A stretch of DNA of 64,000 bases from Chelativorans sp. AA-79 (GCF_029457495.1 NZ_CP120361.1:2186001-2250000), one strand, 5' to 3'; positions 8,947 to 21,161 are shown, counted from the first letter of the stretch. Translations and numbers: made by a program. Notes: generated by a model not told the origin, from the letters alone.

Positions 8947-10676
8947 TGAGGCTCGGAACCCGTTGGAAATCAAGGCCTGCGTCGGCACCGGAGGCTGAGT
9001 CGTCCGCGATCGTGGTCGAGGGCCGGCGCAAGGCGACCGGCGGCCGCGCGCAAAGCCGCATCGTCATGGCCATGGCGGTGCTCTTCGGCATCTATGGTGC
9101 GATCGGCGCGCGCCTCGTGCATCTCGGCCTTGCCGACGAGCCGCAGGTGAACCTGCCGCAAAGCCGCCCCACCGCCTCGCGGCCGGACCTTCTGGACCGC
9201 AACGGCGAGGTGCTCGCCACCGACATCAAGACCGCCTCCCTCTTCGCCGAGCCGCGCCACATCATCGATATCGACGAGGCGATCGAGAAGCTGCAGACGG
9301 TCCTGCCCGATCTCGATTACGAGCAGACCTATCGCAAGCTCGACAGCGATGCAGGTTTCGTCTGGCTGCGCCGGCAGCTCTCCCCGGGCCAGCAGAGCGA
9401 TATTCTGGCGCTCGGCGTTCCCGGTCTCGGCTTCCGCACGGAGAAGACGCGCTTCTATCCGGGCGGGGCGACGGCCTCGCACATCCTGGGCCTCGTCAAC
9501 ATCGACAACAAGGGCATCGCCGGCATGGAGAAATATGTCGACGACCAGGGCCTCGCGGATCTCCAGGCGCTGGGCCTTGCCGGGCCGGACACGCTCAAGC
9601 CCGTGCGCCTCTCCATCGATCTGCGAGCCCAGTACATCCTGCATGACGAGCTCTCGCAATCGATGGAGCGCTACCATGCCATAGCGGCCGGCGGGGTCAT
9701 CCTCAACGCACGCACCGGCGAAGTGGTCGCCATGGTCTCGCTGCCGGACTACGATCCCAACAATCCCTACAACGCGCTCGAGAAGGACCGGCTCAACCGC
9801 ATGTCGGCCGGCGTGTTCGAGATGGGCTCCACCTTCAAGCTCTTCACGACCGCCATGGCGCTCGATTCCGGCAAGGTCGATCTCGACGACACGTTCGACG
9901 CCACCCGGCCGATCCGCATCGGCGGCTTCACCATTCACGATTTCCATGGCAAGCGCCGGGTGCTTTCGGTGCCGGAGATCTTCATCTACTCCTCCAATAT
10001 CGGCACGGCGAAGATGGCCGACGTGGTGGGCCTGGAAGGCCATCGGGCCTTCCTGAAGAAGATCGGGCTCCTCGACAGGATGCAGACCGAGCTTCCGGAA
10101 GTCGCCCAGCCCACCGAGCCCAAGGAGTGGAAGAAGATCAACTCGGTCACGATCTCTTTCGGGCACGGCATGGCGACCACCCCGTTGCAGACCGCCGCCG
10201 CCGCCGTCGCCATGATCAACGGCGGCAAGCTCATCCCGCCCACCTTCCTGCCGCGCACGCAGGAGGAGGCGGATGCGGTCGCGACCCAGGTGATCTCCCC
10301 CGACACGAGCTCGAAGATCCGCTATCTTTTCCGCCTGAACGTGCAGAAGGGCACCGGCGGATCCGGCTCGCGCGCCGACGTGCCCGGCTATTATGTGGGC
10401 GGCAAGACGGGCACGGCCGAGAAGGTGGTCAACGGACGGTATTCCAACGACAAGCGGTTCAATGCCTTCCTGGCCGCCTATCCCATCAACGATCCCCAAT
10501 ATGTGGTGGCGGTGGTGCTGGACGAGCCCAAGGGGGAAAAGCCCGGCATGTCCGCCACTTCGGGCCTCAACACCGCGCCGACCGTCAGCAACATAATCCG
10601 CCGTACCGCACCGTTACTTGGCGTGGAGCCGGATTTCGGTCATGAAAGTGACGCTTTGCTGGTCTCCTACCGGTGA
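8946..10676 (+). CDS. ftsI: peptidoglycan D,D-transpeptidase FtsI (PBP3)
   Basis: This is a 576-residue class B penicillin-binding protein. A cytoplasmic tail is followed by one membrane helix near residues 38-58. The periplasmic PBP dimer domain follows ([15 protein letters not shown]). The transpeptidase has the acyl-enzyme SxxK in GSTFKLFT (Ser at about 295), SxN in YSSNIGTA and KTGT at about 487. It crosslinks septal peptidoglycan with FtsW. ATG 8946 is used; an immediately preceding in-frame GTG at 8943 is an alternative. Confidence 0.94.
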   Translation: MRLGTRWKSRPASAPEAESSAIVVEGRRKATGGRAQSRIVMAMAVLFGIYGAIGARLVHLGLADEPQVNLPQSRPTASRPDLLDRNGEVLATDIKTASLFAEPRHIIDIDEAIEKLQTVLPDLDYEQTYRKLDSDAGFVWLRRQLSPGQQSDILALGVPGLGFRTEKTRFYPGGATASHILGLVNIDNKGIAGMEKYVDDQGLADLQALGLAGPDTLKPVRLSIDLRAQYILHDELSQSMERYHAIAAGGVILNARTGEVVAMVSLPDYDPNNPYNALEKDRLNRMSAGVFEMGSTFKLFTTAMALDSGKVDLDDTFDATRPIRIGGFTIHDFHGKRRVLSVPEIFIYSSNIGTAKMADVVGLEGHRAFLKKIGLLDRMQTELPEVAQPTEPKEWKKINSVTISFGHGMATTPLQTAAAAVAMINGGKLIPPTFLPRTQEEADAVATQVISPDTSSKIRYLFRLNVQKGTGGSGSRADVPGYYVGGKTGTAEKVVNGRYSNDKRFNAFLAAYPINDPQYVVAVVLDEPKGEKPGMSATSGLNTAPTVSNIIRRTAPLLGVEPDFGHESDALLVSYR

Positions 10677-10722
10677 TTCCCGCAAACGAGGCGGAATGGA
10701 CCGCAGAGAATACTGGGATGCG

Positions 10723-12174
10723 ATGAAGCTGGGCGAATTTGCCGATATCCTGCCGCAAGGCGGACCCGTGGACACCAACGTGAAAATCTCCGGTCTCGCA
10801 TCGGATTCCCGGCGGGTTGCTGCCGGGAACGTCTTTTTCGCGCTGCAAGGCTCCAAGGCGGACGGCGCGACCTACGCCGCGGAGGCTGTGCGGCGCGGTG
10901 CGGTGGCGGTCGTCGCCCGGCCCGGCACGATGGCCGAGATCGGCGTTCCCGTCATTGCCGTCGACGATCCGCGGCGTGCTCTGGCGCTCGCTGCCGCCCG
11001 TTTGCATGGTGCCCAGCCCGCCACCATGGCGGCCGTCACCGGCACCAGCGGCAAGACCTCCGTCGCCTCCTTCACGCGGCAGATCTGGGAACAGGCGGGC
11101 CTCGCCGCCGCCTCGATCGGCACCACGGGCGTCGTGGCTCCCGGCCGTGACGAATATGGCGAGCTCACCACGCCGGACCCCCTCTCGCTGCACCATCTCC
11201 TCAAGGAACTGGCGGATGCGGGCGTCACCCACGCCGCCATGGAGGCGTCGAGCCACGGGCTCGACCAGCGCCGGCTCGACGGCGTGAGGCTCGCCGCCGG
11301 CGGCTTCACCAATCTCGGCCGCGACCACATGGATTATCACCCCACGGTCGAGCACTATCACCGGTCCAAGATGCGGCTTTTCGACACGCTGCTCCCCAGG
11401 GGCGCGCCGGCGGTCATCTTCGCCGACGATCCCTGGTCCGAGCCCACGGAAAGTGCGGCCCGCAAGGCAGGGCTCGATCTGCGCACCGTCGGCCGCAAGG
11501 GCGCCTTCCTCACCTTGAAGCGCGTCGAGCACGAGCGCCACCGCCAGCGTGCCGAGATCGAGCACGAAGGCAAGATCCACGAGATCGTGCTGCCGCTTGC
11601 CGGCGATTTTCAGGTTTCCAATGCGCTCGTGGCGGCGGGGCTCGCCATCGCCACGGGCCTTGCGGCGGACGATGCGCTCGCCGCGCTCGAGCATCTGAAG
11701 GGCGCCTCGGGCCGCCTGGAGCTTACCGGCGCGACGGAGGACGGCGCGCAGGTCTATGTCGACTACGCGCACAAGCCCGACGCGCTGAAGAACGTGCTTG
11801 AGGCTGTTCGGCCCTTCACCACCGGCCGCGTGATCGTGGTCTTCGGCTGCGGCGGAGACCGTGACCCGGGCAAGCGGTCCATCATGGGCGACATCGCGCG
11901 GCAGCTTGCCGACGTGGTGATCGTCACGGACGACAATCCGCGTTCGGAGGATCCCGCCGCGATCCGCCGGGCGATCCTCGAAGCGGTGCCCGAGGCGACG
12001 GAGATCGGCGACCGCCGCGAGGCGATCCGCGCCGCCGTCGCTATGCTCAGGTCGGGCGACACGCTGATCGTCGCGGGCAAGGGGCATGAGATCGGCCAGG
12101 AGATCGCCGGCCGGAAATTCCCGTTCTCCGACCACGCGGAAGTGCGGCAGGCGCTGAGGGAGAAGGGCGCGTGA
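10723..12174 (+). CDS. murE: UDP-MurNAc-tripeptide synthetase MurE (meso-DAP-adding)
   Basis: This 483-residue ligase begins with [11 protein letters not shown], which aligns to the family start. An in-frame ATG at 10696 with a closer GAGG could add 9 residues. The ATP loop is [14 protein letters not shown] near residue 103. The DNPR motif ([10 protein letters not shown]) marks meso-diaminopimelate rather than lysine specificity, as expected in a Gram-negative. It adds the third stem residue to UDP-MurNAc-L-Ala-D-Glu. The stop overlaps the GTG start of murF. Confidence 0.93.
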   Translation: MKLGEFADILPQGGPVDTNVKISGLASDSRRVAAGNVFFALQGSKADGATYAAEAVRRGAVAVVARPGTMAEIGVPVIAVDDPRRALALAAARLHGAQPATMAAVTGTSGKTSVASFTRQIWEQAGLAAASIGTTGVVAPGRDEYGELTTPDPLSLHHLLKELADAGVTHAAMEASSHGLDQRRLDGVRLAAGGFTNLGRDHMDYHPTVEHYHRSKMRLFDTLLPRGAPAVIFADDPWSEPTESAARKAGLDLRTVGRKGAFLTLKRVEHERHRQRAEIEHEGKIHEIVLPLAGDFQVSNALVAAGLAIATGLAADDALAALEHLKGASGRLELTGATEDGAQVYVDYAHKPDALKNVLEAVRPFTTGRVIVVFGCGGDRDPGKRSIMGDIARQLADVVIVTDDNPRSEDPAAIRRAILEAVPEATEIGDRREAIRAAVAMLRSGDTLIVAGKGHEIGQEIAGRKFPFSDHAEVRQALREKGA

Positions 12175-13604
12175 CGCTTCTATGGACTTCCAGTGACCTG
12201 GTGGCCGCGCTCGGCGGCCGCCATTTCGGGACGCTGCCCGAAGGCGTCACCGGCATTTCCATCGATACGAGGACGCTCAAGCGCGGCGAGGCCTTCTTCG
12301 CCATCAAGGGCGACCGCTTCGACGGGCATGATTTCGCCACCGCCGCCATGGCGGCGGGCGCGGGGCTGCTCGTCATCTCGGAGGACAAGCTCCCCGCGCT
12401 CGGCCGCCTCACCGTGCCCAAGGTCGTGGTGCCGGATGTGCTGGAGGCGCTCGGAAGCCTTGCCGCGGCCGCGCGCGCACGCAGCGGCGCCAAGGTTATC
12501 GCTGTCACCGGCTCCGCCGGCAAGACCACGACCAAGGAGATGCTGCGCCACGCGCTCTCAAGCGTCGGGCGCGTGCATGCGGCCGACCGCTCCTTCAACA
12601 ATCACTGGGGCGTGCCGCTCTCGCTCGCCCGCCTGCCGGCCGACGCGGATTACGCGGTCTTCGAGATCGGCATGAACCACCCCGGCGAGATCGAGCCGCT
12701 GACGCAGATCGTGAAGCCGCATGTCGCGATCGTCACGATGATCGCCGCCGCCCATCTCGGCGCCTTCAAGAGCCTCGACGAGATTGCCGAGGCCAAGGGC
12801 GAGATCTTCGCGGGCGTGGTGCGTGGCGGGCATGCGATCATCAATCGCGACGACCAGCGCTTCAAGCTTCTCTCGAACATGGCGACGGAGGCCGGCGTCA
12901 AGAATATCTGGGGCTTCGGAGAGAATGTGCGCGCGCATTTCCGCCTCGCCCAGTACGAGCCGCAGGACGATCACTCGGCCGTGACGATCAAGATTGCGGG
13001 CCAGGAACTGGTTGGGCGGATCGGTGCGCCCGGCCGGCACATGGTGCAGAACGCGCTCGCCGTCATCGGCGCAGGTTATCTGGCCGGCGCGGACGTTTCG
13101 AAGCTGCTTCTGGCGCTGGGCGACTTCTCGGTGGAGGCGGGACGGGGCAAACGCCACCGCCTCGGCGTCGGCGGGGGAAGCTTCACGTTCATCGACGAGA
13201 GTTACAATGCCAATCCCGCCTCCATGAAGGCTGCCCTGCAGCTTCTGGATTCAAGCCCTGTCACGGGCGAGGGCCGGCGTATCGCCGTCTTGGGCGACAT
13301 GCTGGAACTGGGCGTCCATTCCGCGAAGCTGCACGAGGCCCTGGCCGACATCGTCGCGGCGACCAAGACCGATCTGCTTTTCCTTGCGGGCGCGGAAATG
13401 AAGGCGCTGGCGGACAACCCGCCGGCGGAGCTTCCGGTCGAGTACCGGGAAAGCGTCGGGGAGTTGCAGCCTCTCCTTCTCGATGCGGTGAGGCCGGGAG
13501 ACACGATCATGATCAAAGCATCCAAGGGCATCGGCTTCTCGAAGCTCGTCGATGCTTTTCTGCAGACATTTCCGGCGGCGGCGGACCAGCCGACGCAGGC
13601 TTGA
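12171..13604 (+). CDS. murF: UDP-MurNAc-tripeptide-D-alanyl-D-alanine ligase MurF
   Basis: This is a 477-residue protein with a GTG start inside GTGA shared with the murE stop. Domains are an N-terminal Mur ligase domain, a central ATP domain with [15 protein letters not shown] near residue 112 and [14 protein letters not shown], and a C-terminal domain with [15 protein letters not shown]. It adds D-Ala-D-Ala to complete the cytosolic pentapeptide precursor. Confidence 0.94.
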   Translation: MTLLWTSSDLVAALGGRHFGTLPEGVTGISIDTRTLKRGEAFFAIKGDRFDGHDFATAAMAAGAGLLVISEDKLPALGRLTVPKVVVPDVLEALGSLAAAARARSGAKVIAVTGSAGKTTTKEMLRHALSSVGRVHAADRSFNNHWGVPLSLARLPADADYAVFEIGMNHPGEIEPLTQIVKPHVAIVTMIAAAHLGAFKSLDEIAEAKGEIFAGVVRGGHAIINRDDQRFKLLSNMATEAGVKNIWGFGENVRAHFRLAQYEPQDDHSAVTIKIAGQELVGRIGAPGRHMVQNALAVIGAGYLAGADVSKLLLALGDFSVEAGRGKRHRLGVGGGSFTFIDESYNANPASMKAALQLLDSSPVTGEGRRIAVLGDMLELGVHSAKLHEALADIVAATKTDLLFLAGAEMKALADNPPAELPVEYRESVGELQPLLLDAVRPGDTIMIKASKGIGFSKLVDAFLQTFPAAADQPTQA

Positions 13605-13637
13605 GGTAGGCATGAGCCTGCGCGGGGACCATTTCTG

Positions 13638-14720
13638 ATGCTGATGCTGCTGGTAGAACTCGCCGACGAATTCTCGGCGCTCAATGTTTTTCGCTATATC
13701 ACCTTCCGCACCGGCGGCGCGCTGATCACGGCGGCATTCATCGTCTTCCTCTTCGGGCCGACGATCATCAACTCCCTGCGCGTACGCCAGGGGCGCGGCC
13801 AGCCGATCCGCGCCGATGGGCCGCAGACCCATTTCAAGAAGGCCGGCACGCCGACGATGGGCGGGCTGATGATCCTTTCGGGCATTCTCGGCTCGGCCAT
13901 TCTGTGGGCGAACCTCTCCAGCGTCTATGTTTGGGTGGTGCTCATGGTCACCGTCGGCTTCGGGGCGATCGGCTTCTATGACGATTACCTCAAGGTCACC
14001 AAGCAGTCGCATCTGGGCTTCTCCGGCAAGTTCCGTCTCGTGCTGGAATTCCTGATCGCAGGGCTTGCCGCCTGGGTGATCATGCGCACCGGGCAAGCGC
14101 CGTTCTCCTCTTCGCTCACCTTTCCCTTCTTCAAGGAGCTGCTGCTCAATCTCGGCATCTTCTTCATACCTTTCGCCGCCTTCGTGATCGTGGGCGCGGG
14201 CAATTCGGTGAACCTTACCGACGGCCTCGACGGGCTCGCCACGGTGCCGGTGATGGTGGCGGCCGCCTCCTTCGGCGTCATCGCCTATCTCTCCGGCAAC
14301 GCCATCTTCGCCGACTACCTGCAGATCCATTTCGTGCCCGGCACCGGCGAGCTTTCCGTCATCCTCGGGGCCGTCATCGGCGCGGGGCTCGGCTTCCTCT
14401 GGTTCAACGCGCCGCCCGCCGCCATCTTCATGGGCGACACCGGGTCGCTGGCGCTCGGCGGCCTTATCGGCACCGTGGCGGTGGCGACCAAGCACGAGAT
14501 CGTGCTCGCCATCATCGGCGGCCTCTTCGTGATCGAGATATTCTCCGTCATCATCCAGGTCGCCGTCTTCAAGATGACGGGCAAGCGCGTCTTCCTCATG
14601 GCGCCCATCCACCATCACTTCGAGAAGCTGGGCTGGACCGAGAGCCAGGTCGTCATCCGCTTCTGGATCATCGCCGTCGTGCTCGCGCTGATCGGCCTGT
14701 CGACGCTGAAGCTGCGGTGA
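13638..14720 (+). CDS. mraY: phospho-MurNAc-pentapeptide transferase MraY
   Basis: This is a 360-residue polytopic membrane enzyme with about 10 hydrophobic helices. Catalytic motifs are FYDDYLKV (Asp pair), [11 protein letters not shown] and [12 protein letters not shown], and the conserved triple-His loop is [12 protein letters not shown]. It transfers phospho-MurNAc-pentapeptide to undecaprenyl phosphate, making lipid I. The start [20 protein letters not shown] matches the family N-terminus. It is followed by the largest gap within the mur genes (202 bp). Confidence 0.95.
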   Translation: MLMLLVELADEFSALNVFRYITFRTGGALITAAFIVFLFGPTIINSLRVRQGRGQPIRADGPQTHFKKAGTPTMGGLMILSGILGSAILWANLSSVYVWVVLMVTVGFGAIGFYDDYLKVTKQSHLGFSGKFRLVLEFLIAGLAAWVIMRTGQAPFSSSLTFPFFKELLLNLGIFFIPFAAFVIVGAGNSVNLTDGLDGLATVPVMVAAASFGVIAYLSGNAIFADYLQIHFVPGTGELSVILGAVIGAGLGFLWFNAPPAAIFMGDTGSLALGGLIGTVAVATKHEIVLAIIGGLFVIEIFSVIIQVAVFKMTGKRVFLMAPIHHHFEKLGWTESQVVIRFWIIAVVLALIGLSTLKLR

Positions 14721-14747
14721 GGATTCCTGGAATGTCGTGGCTTCCTC

Positions 14748-14903
14748 ACCCCCTCTGTCTTGCCGGGCATCTCCCCTCAGAGGGGAGATTGTCTATCACG
14801 AAAGCTTTCGCCAATCGCCTGCGTCGCAGGATGGGTGGCAACATTGCGGCAGGCATAATCTCTCCCCTTGAGGGGGAGATGGGCGGCAGCCCAGAGGGGG
14901 GTG
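14748..14903. repeat. inverted-repeat element between mraY and murD
   Basis: This is a roughly 156-bp element. Its ends are imperfect inverted repeats of about 32 bp: CACCCCCTCTG...CATCTCCCC on the left and, reading the other strand, CACCCCCCTCTG...CATCTCCCCC on the right. A 12-bp palindrome, CGAAAGCTTTCG, lies inside. The segment TTTCGCCAATCGCC also occurs in the repeat-rich region before mraZ. No coding capacity is seen. It looks like a small non-autonomous intergenic repeat. Confidence 0.7.
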
Positions 14904-14922
14904 TTCACGTGGGGCTTCCCCA

Positions 14923-16326
14923 ATGATCCCCGCCACCACCTTCAACGGGAAAAAGGTCGCGCTTTTCGGCCTCGGTGGCTCGGGACTGGCCACGGCTCAT
15001 GCGCTCGTGGCGGGCGGAGCGCAGGTCCTCGCCTGGGACGACAATCCCGACAGCGTTGCGAAGGCGAAGGCGGACGGCATCGCGACAGGCGATCTGCGCG
15101 ACGCCGACTGGAGCACTGTCGGAACGCTGCTTCTCTCGCCCGGCGTCCCGCTCACCCATCCACGCCCGCACTGGAGCGCGCAGCTTGCACGGGCGGCGGG
15201 GGCCGAGATCATCGGCGACGTCGAGCTTTTCGTGCGTGAGCGGCGTGCGCATGCGCCGCGGGCGCCGTTCGTCGCCATCACCGGCACCAATGGCAAGTCG
15301 ACCACCACGGCGCTCATCGCCCATGTGCTTGCAGCCGCCGGGCGTGACACGCAGATGGGCGGCAATATCGGACGTGCCGTGATGACGCTCGATCCGCCGT
15401 CGCCGGACCGCCACTACGTGGTCGAATGCTCCTCCTACCAGATCGATCTCGCGCCTTCCCTCGATCCTTCCGCCGGCGTGCTTCTCAACCTGACCCCCGA
15501 CCATCTCGACCGGCACGGCACGATGGAGAACTACGCCGCCATCAAGGAGCGGCTGGTCGCCGGCAGCGAAACCGCCATCATCGGCGTGGACGACGATCAT
15601 TGCCGCGCGATCGCGGATCGGCTGGAGAGGGCTGGCCGCAAGGTGGAGCGGATCTCCGTGACCGGAAGGCTCGAGCAGGGCTTCTTCGCGGAAGGCGCGC
15701 AGTTGATGCGCGCTGAAAGAGGCCGGGCGGAACCGCTCCTTTCGCTCGAAGGCATCGGCTCGCTGCGCGGGCGGCACAACGCGCAGAACGCGCTTGCCGC
15801 GGCGGCTGCCTGCCTCGCCTGCGGCCTTTCGCAGGCGGAGATCCAGGCAGGCTTTGCGAGCTTCCCCGGTCTCGCGCACCGCATGGAGCAGGTGGGCAGG
15901 CGCGGCCGCGTGCTCTTCGTCAACGATTCCAAGGCCACGAATGCCGATGCCGCAGCACCTGCGCTCTCCTCCTTCCCGCGGATCTACTGGATCGCGGGCG
16001 GGCTGCCCAAGGCGGGCGGCATCGAGAGCCTCAAGCCCTTCTTCCCGCGCATCGCCAAGGCCTATCTCGTGGGCGAGGCCGCGCCCGTCTTCGCCGCCAC
16101 CATCGGGGAGGCGACAGCCTACGAGATTTCGGGTACCATCGCTGCCGCCGTCGAGCACGCAGCGCGGGATGCGGCTGACGATCCCGCGGGCGAAGTGGTG
16201 GTCCTGTTGTCGCCGGCCTGTGCGAGTTTCGATCAGTTTAGGAATTTCGAGGTAAGGGGAGAGGCGTTCCGCGAAGCGGTGCGCGCCCTGCCGGGCATCG
16301 AACGCATTGGGGAGACGAGGGGATGA
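14923..16326 (+). CDS. murD: UDP-MurNAc-L-alanine:D-glutamate ligase MurD
   Basis: This is a 467-residue ligase. The N-terminal Rossmann-like domain starts at [17 protein letters not shown], the ATP loop is [19 protein letters not shown] near residue 120, and the C-terminal domain contains [15 protein letters not shown] and [12 protein letters not shown]. It adds D-Glu to UDP-MurNAc-L-Ala. The stop overlaps the ftsW start by ATGA. Confidence 0.94.
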   Translation: MIPATTFNGKKVALFGLGGSGLATAHALVAGGAQVLAWDDNPDSVAKAKADGIATGDLRDADWSTVGTLLLSPGVPLTHPRPHWSAQLARAAGAEIIGDVELFVRERRAHAPRAPFVAITGTNGKSTTTALIAHVLAAAGRDTQMGGNIGRAVMTLDPPSPDRHYVVECSSYQIDLAPSLDPSAGVLLNLTPDHLDRHGTMENYAAIKERLVAGSETAIIGVDDDHCRAIADRLERAGRKVERISVTGRLEQGFFAEGAQLMRAERGRAEPLLSLEGIGSLRGRHNAQNALAAAAACLACGLSQAEIQAGFASFPGLAHRMEQVGRRGRVLFVNDSKATNADAAAPALSSFPRIYWIAGGLPKAGGIESLKPFFPRIAKAYLVGEAAPVFAATIGEATAYEISGTIAAAVEHAARDAADDPAGEVVVLLSPACASFDQFRNFEVRGEAFREAVRALPGIERIGETRG

Positions 16327-17477
16327 TCAGCCGTACCGACCGCAGCATGGTTGCGAACTGGTGGTGGACCGTCGACCGATGGTTCCTCGCCGCCTTCCTT
16401 CTCCTCATGGGACTCGGCATCGTGCTCTCCTTCGCGGCAAGCCCGGCGGTGGCCGAGCGCATCGGGCTCGAAAGCTTCCATTTCGTCACCCGCCAGATCA
16501 TCTTCATGATCCCGGCCGTCGCGGTGCTCATCGGCGTCTCCTTCCTCGATCCCCGTCAGGTGCGGCGGATGGCGCTGGCCATGCTCTGCCTGGCGCTCGT
16601 CCTCATGGTCGCCACGCTCTTCATCGGCATGGAGGTGAAGGGCTCGCGGCGCTGGCTCCATCTGTTCGGCCTGTCGATCCAGCCGTCGGAATATCTGAAG
16701 CCTGCTTTCGTGGTCATCTGCGCCTGGCTCTTCGCCGAGCATGCGCGGCAGCCGGAGATCCCCGGCAACCTCTTCGCCATGCTGCTCCTCGGTCTGGTCG
16801 TGGCGCTGCTCGTCGCCCAGCCGGATCTCGGCCAGACCATGCTGGTGCTGGGCACCTGGGGCGCCATGTTCTTCATCGCAGGCATGCCGTGGCTGTGGAT
16901 CGCCGTGCTCGGCGCGCTCGGCGTCGGCGGGGCGGTGGCCGCCTATTCGGCCTTCCCGCACGTGGCCGAGCGCATCGACCGCTTCGTCACCGGCGAGGGC
17001 GACACCTATCAGGTGGATATGAGCCTTGAGGCGCTCACGCGCGGCGGCTGGCTCGGCCAGGGGCCGGGCGAGGGCTCGGTGAAGCGCATCCTGCCCGACA
17101 GCCACACGGATTTCGTCTTCGCCGTTGCCGGCGAGGAGTTCGGCCTCGTCATGTGCCTGCTGATCCTTTCGCTCTTCGCCTTCGTCGTGCTCAGGGGCCT
17201 CGTGATCGCCCGCCGGCAGGAGGACGATTTCACCCGCTATGCACTCTCGGGCCTCGTCGTGCTCTTCGGCTTCCAGTCGATCATCAACATGGCGGTGAAT
17301 GTGCGCATGATGCCCGCCAAGGGCATGACGCTGCCCTTCATTTCCTACGGCGGCTCCTCGCTCGTCGCCATGGCCATCTCCATGGGCTTCGTGCTGGCGC
17401 TGGCGCGCCGCCGGCCGGAGAAGCGGCGTCCCGTGAGCTTCTCCGCCATTTCCGGCCGGGCGGCGGCAACCGGCTGA
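16323..17477 (+). CDS. ftsW: septal peptidoglycan glycosyltransferase FtsW (SEDS)
   Basis: This 384-residue protein has about ten transmembrane helices. SEDS signatures include [21 protein letters not shown], the catalytic-loop region following it, and the C-terminal [19 protein letters not shown]. It polymerises lipid II at the septum together with FtsI. Tight coupling to murD (4-base overlap) and murG (1 base apart) places it in the same transcript. Confidence 0.95.
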   Translation: MISRTDRSMVANWWWTVDRWFLAAFLLLMGLGIVLSFAASPAVAERIGLESFHFVTRQIIFMIPAVAVLIGVSFLDPRQVRRMALAMLCLALVLMVATLFIGMEVKGSRRWLHLFGLSIQPSEYLKPAFVVICAWLFAEHARQPEIPGNLFAMLLLGLVVALLVAQPDLGQTMLVLGTWGAMFFIAGMPWLWIAVLGALGVGGAVAAYSAFPHVAERIDRFVTGEGDTYQVDMSLEALTRGGWLGQGPGEGSVKRILPDSHTDFVFAVAGEEFGLVMCLLILSLFAFVVLRGLVIARRQEDDFTRYALSGLVVLFGFQSIINMAVNVRMMPAKGMTLPFISYGGSSLVAMAISMGFVLALARRRPEKRRPVSFSAISGRAAATG

Positions 17478-17478
17478 G

Positions 17479-18606
17479 ATGGCGGGAAAGGCGATCCTCC
17501 TGAGCGCGGGCGGCACCGGCGGACACCTTTTTCCAGCCGAAGCCCTCGCGCATGAATTGCGGGCGCGCGGCTGGTCGGTGCATCTCGCCACGGACGAGAG
17601 GGCCTCGCGCTTCGCCGGCAGCTTTCCCGCCGACGGGATCCATGCGGTCTCGTCGGCCACCTTCGGTTCCCGCAATCCGCTCGCCCTCGCGAGGAGCGGC
17701 TTTGCGATCTGGCGCGGCTTCAAGCAATCGAGCGTGCTGATCAACCGCATGAAGCCGGCCGTCGTCGTCGGCTTCGGCGGCTATCCCACCGTGCCGCCGC
17801 TCTATGCCGCCGCACGGCGCGGCGTGCCCACGCTGATCCACGAGCAGAACGCGGTGATGGGCCGCGCCAACAAGGCGCTCGCAGCCCGCGTAACGGCGAT
17901 CGCCGGCGGCTTCCTGCCAAACGGCGAAGGTCCCTTCGCCTCAAAGACGGTGGTGACCGGCAATCCGGTGCGCCCGGCGGTCATCGAGGCGGCGGCCACA
18001 CCCTACGCATCGCCGGCACCGGGACAGAGCTTCCGCCTGCTCGTCTTCGGCGGCAGCCAGGGCGCCCAGTATTTTTCCCAGGCGGTCCCCGAAGCGGTCC
18101 GCCTCCTGCCGGAAGCGGCGCGTTCCCGCCTCGCGATCGTGCAGCAGGCGCGCCCGGAGGACGAGGCGGCGGTGCGCGCGGCCTATGCCGAACTCGGCAT
18201 CGACGCGGAGGTCTCGCCCTTCTTCACCGACATGGCCCGCCGCATCGCGGATGCCCATCTCATCATCTCCCGCTCCGGCGCGTCCACGGTCTCGGAGATC
18301 GCGGTCATCGGCCGGCCGGCCTTCCTCGTGCCCTATCCCTATGCGCTCGATCACGACCAGGCGGCCAACGCCGCCGCCCTCGAGCGGATGGGCGGCGCGG
18401 AGATCGTGGCGCAGGAAAAGCTCTCGCCCGAGCGGTTGCGTGGGCTTCTCGACGTCGCCATGAACGCGCCGGAAAAGCTTTCCGCGATGGCTGCCGCCGC
18501 AAAAAGCGTCGGGCGGCCGGACGCGGCGCGATTGCTTGCCGATCTCGCGGAGGCTATTGCCTCCGGAACGACGCCCGGCGAAATCGAACGGAGAAGAAGC
18601 GCATGA
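17479..18606 (+). CDS. murG: UDP-GlcNAc:lipid I GlcNAc transferase MurG
   Basis: This is a 375-residue GT-B glycosyltransferase. The N-terminal glycine loop is [15 protein letters not shown], the lipid-side loop is [14 protein letters not shown] followed by [11 protein letters not shown], and the UDP-GlcNAc domain has [10 protein letters not shown] and [12 protein letters not shown]. It makes lipid II on the inner face of the membrane. The stop overlaps the murC start. Confidence 0.95.
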   Translation: MAGKAILLSAGGTGGHLFPAEALAHELRARGWSVHLATDERASRFAGSFPADGIHAVSSATFGSRNPLALARSGFAIWRGFKQSSVLINRMKPAVVVGFGGYPTVPPLYAAARRGVPTLIHEQNAVMGRANKALAARVTAIAGGFLPNGEGPFASKTVVTGNPVRPAVIEAAATPYASPAPGQSFRLLVFGGSQGAQYFSQAVPEAVRLLPEAARSRLAIVQQARPEDEAAVRAAYAELGIDAEVSPFFTDMARRIADAHLIISRSGASTVSEIAVIGRPAFLVPYPYALDHDQAANAAALERMGGAEIVAQEKLSPERLRGLLDVAMNAPEKLSAMAAAAKSVGRPDAARLLADLAEAIASGTTPGEIERRRSA

Positions 18607-20000
18607 AAATGCCGCAGACAATCGGAGTGGTGCATTTCATCGGCATCGGCGGCATCGGCATGAGCGGCATCGCCGAGGCGCTGCACACGCTGGGATACAA
18701 GGTGCAGGGCTCCGATCAGGCCGAGAACGCCAATGTCGCGCGCCTGCGCGAAAAGGGGATCAAGGCCTTCATCGGCCATGCCGCGGAGAATCTGGGCGAT
18801 GCCGAGGTGGTCGTGATCTCCAGCGCCATCAAGCGCGACAATCCCGAATATGTGGCCGCGCGCGAAAAGCTGCTGCCCATCGTGCGCCGCGCCGAGATGC
18901 TGGCCGAGCTGATGCGCTTCCGCCAGGCGGTCGCCATCGGCGGCACGCATGGCAAGACCACGACCACCTCCATGGTCGCGGCCCTGCTCGAGGCCGGCGG
19001 ACTCGACCCCACCGTCATCAATGGCGGCATCATCAACGCCTATGGCACCAACGCCCGCATGGGCAAGGGCGACTGGATGGTGGTGGAGGCCGACGAGAGC
19101 GACGGCACGTTCCTGAAGCTGCCCGCCGAGATCGCCGTCGTCACCAATATCGACCCCGAGCATCTCGACCATTACGGCTCCTTCGACCGCGTGCGCGAGG
19201 CCTTCCGCCAGTATGTGGAGAATGTGCCGTTCTACGGTTTCGGCGTCATGTGCATCGACCACCCGGAGGTGCAGGCGCTCGTCTCCCGCATCGAGGACCG
19301 CCGCGTCGTCACCTATGGCGAGAACCTGCAGGCCGACGTGCGCTTCGAGAACCACCGCATGGATGGCGCCGTCTCGGTCTTCGACATCGTCCTGCGGGCG
19401 CGCAAGAGCGACGCCGCGAGGGTGATCAAGGGCCTGCGGCTGCCCATGCCGGGCCGGCACAACGTCTCCAACGCCACCGCGGCGATCGCGGTCGCCAACG
19501 AACTCGGCATCGGCGAGGAGGCGATCCGCCGGGGGCTTTCGGCTTTCGGCGGCGTCAAGCGGCGCTTCACGCTCACGGGCACCTGGAACGGCGTCAGCAT
19601 CTTCGACGATTACGGCCACCACCCGGTGGAGATCCGTGCCGTTCTCCGCGCCGCGCGCGAGGCCAGCGCGGGACGCATCATCGCCATTGCCCAGCCGCAC
19701 CGCTATACGCGCCTGCGCGACCTCTTCGACGACTTCTCCTCCTGCTTCAACGATGCCGACACGGTGATGGTGGCGCCGGTCTATGCGGCGGGCGAGGCGC
19801 CCATAGAGGGTTTTTCGTCCGAGACTCTGGTGGCCGGGCTGCGGGCGGCCGGCCATCGTGACGCGCGCTATATCGAAGGGCCGGAGGCCGTCGCGCCCAT
19901 CGTGCGCGCGACCGCCAGGGAGGGTGATTTCGTCGTCTTTCTCGGCGCCGGCAACATCACCCAGTGGGCCTATGCGCTGCCAAAGGAGCTCGCTTCGTGA
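18603..20000 (+). CDS. murC: UDP-N-acetylmuramate:L-alanine ligase MurC
   Basis: This 465-residue ligase begins its family match at [17 protein letters not shown]. The ATP loop is [16 protein letters not shown] near residue 115, followed by [14 protein letters not shown], and the C-terminal segment has [11 protein letters not shown] and QPHRYTR. It attaches the first stem residue, L-Ala. Its stop overlaps the GTG start of murB. Confidence 0.95.
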   Translation: MKMPQTIGVVHFIGIGGIGMSGIAEALHTLGYKVQGSDQAENANVARLREKGIKAFIGHAAENLGDAEVVVISSAIKRDNPEYVAAREKLLPIVRRAEMLAELMRFRQAVAIGGTHGKTTTTSMVAALLEAGGLDPTVINGGIINAYGTNARMGKGDWMVVEADESDGTFLKLPAEIAVVTNIDPEHLDHYGSFDRVREAFRQYVENVPFYGFGVMCIDHPEVQALVSRIEDRRVVTYGENLQADVRFENHRMDGAVSVFDIVLRARKSDAARVIKGLRLPMPGRHNVSNATAAIAVANELGIGEEAIRRGLSAFGGVKRRFTLTGTWNGVSIFDDYGHHPVEIRAVLRAAREASAGRIIAIAQPHRYTRLRDLFDDFSSCFNDADTVMVAPVYAAGEAPIEGFSSETLVAGLRAAGHRDARYIEGPEAVAPIVRATAREGDFVVFLGAGNITQWAYALPKELAS

Positions 20001-20962
20001 CCCGCGGTGCCGCACTTCTCGAAAGGCTCGGCGATCGCCTTGCCGGCCTGCGCGGGCGACTGACGCCTGATGCCGGGATGGACAAGATCACCTGGTTCCG
20101 CGCCGGCGGCGAGGCGGATGCGTTCTTCCAGCCGCAGGACGAGGAGGATCTTGCAGCCTTCCTGAAGGCGGTGCCGGAGGAGATTCCCGTCACCATCGTC
20201 GGCATCGGCTCCAACCTCCTGGTGCGCGAGGGGGGTATCCGTGGCTTCGTGGTTCGCCTGTCGGCGAAGGGCTTCGGCAATGCGGAAGTCGTTTCGCCAA
20301 CGCGCATCAGGGCAGGGGCGGCCATTCCCGACAAGCGGCTCTCGGCGGCAGCGCTCGAAGCGGGTATCGGCGGCTTCCATTTCTATCACGGCATTCCGGG
20401 CGGGCTCGGCGGCGCGCTGCGGATGAATGCCGGCGCCAACGGGGTGGAGACGCGCGAGCGCGTGGTGGAGGTACGCGCGCTCGACCGCAAGGGCGAGCTG
20501 CACGTGCTCTCCAATGCCGATATGGGCTACTCCTATCGCAAATCGAAAGCTCCGGCCGATCTCGTGTTCACTTCTGCCGTCCTCGAAGGCTATCCGGAGG
20601 ACCGCGAGGCGATCCGCGCCGCGATGGATGCCGTCCAGCACCACCGCGAGACGGTGCAGCCCATCCGGGAGAAGACCGGCGGTTCGACCTTCAAGAACCC
20701 GGAAGGCACGTCTGCCTGGAAGGAGATCGACAAGGCGGGCTGCCGCGGGCTTGTGATCGGGGGCGCGCAGATGTCGCCCATGCACTGCAATTTCATGATC
20801 AACACGGGCACGGCCACCGGCTACGACCTGGAATATCTCGGCGAGACGGTGCGCGCGCGGGTGCTGGAGAATTCCGGCATCAAGCTCGAATGGGAGATCA
20901 AGCGCCTGGGCGATTTCAAGCTGGGCCATGCGATCGATCCCTTCCTGGGACAGTTGCTTTAG
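19997..20962 (+). CDS. murB: UDP-N-acetylenolpyruvoylglucosamine reductase MurB
   Basis: This is a 321-residue FAD enzyme. The start is the GTG at 19997 in GTGA overlapping the murC stop; the frame is open further upstream, but only inside murC. FAD-binding signatures are [14 protein letters not shown] and [12 protein letters not shown]. The catalytic Ser lies in [10 protein letters not shown], and the C-terminal Glu in [14 protein letters not shown]. It reduces the enolpyruvyl ether to UDP-MurNAc with NADPH. It is followed by a 288-bp gap. Confidence 0.93.
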   Translation: MTRGAALLERLGDRLAGLRGRLTPDAGMDKITWFRAGGEADAFFQPQDEEDLAAFLKAVPEEIPVTIVGIGSNLLVREGGIRGFVVRLSAKGFGNAEVVSPTRIRAGAAIPDKRLSAAALEAGIGGFHFYHGIPGGLGGALRMNAGANGVETRERVVEVRALDRKGELHVLSNADMGYSYRKSKAPADLVFTSAVLEGYPEDREAIRAAMDAVQHHRETVQPIREKTGGSTFKNPEGTSAWKEIDKAGCRGLVIGGAQMSPMHCNFMINTGTATGYDLEYLGETVRARVLENSGIKLEWEIKRLGDFKLGHAIDPFLGQLL

Positions 20963-21060
20963 GTCCTTCGGAAAATACCGGCAGGCCTTATCGGTCCGTT
21001 GCCCTAAACCGGCCTGGGCATGTTTGCCGCGTTCGGGAGAGGTCCTGCTTCCGATCACTT

Positions 21061-21161
21061 TTGACGAAATTTCGCAAAATTTGAATCCTACGGAATCTCA
21101 AGGCCTTGCCACGGAATCAACTCTCTGATTCTTTAGGGGGAAGCGTTTCTTGATTTGAGTC
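21061..21161 (+). promoter_or_regulatory. GANTC (CcrM-site) cluster and probable promoter before ddlB-ftsQAZ
   Basis: Five GANTC sites occur at 21083, 21093, 21113, 21127 and 21157, within 79 bases. A TTGACG that could serve as a -35 lies at 21061. GANTC is the target of the cell-cycle methyltransferase CcrM, and in Caulobacter such sites mediate GcrA/CcrM control of division genes. The region separates the mur genes from ddlB-ftsQ-ftsA-ftsZ. Promoter assignment is inference; no good -10 was identified. Confidence 0.5.
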
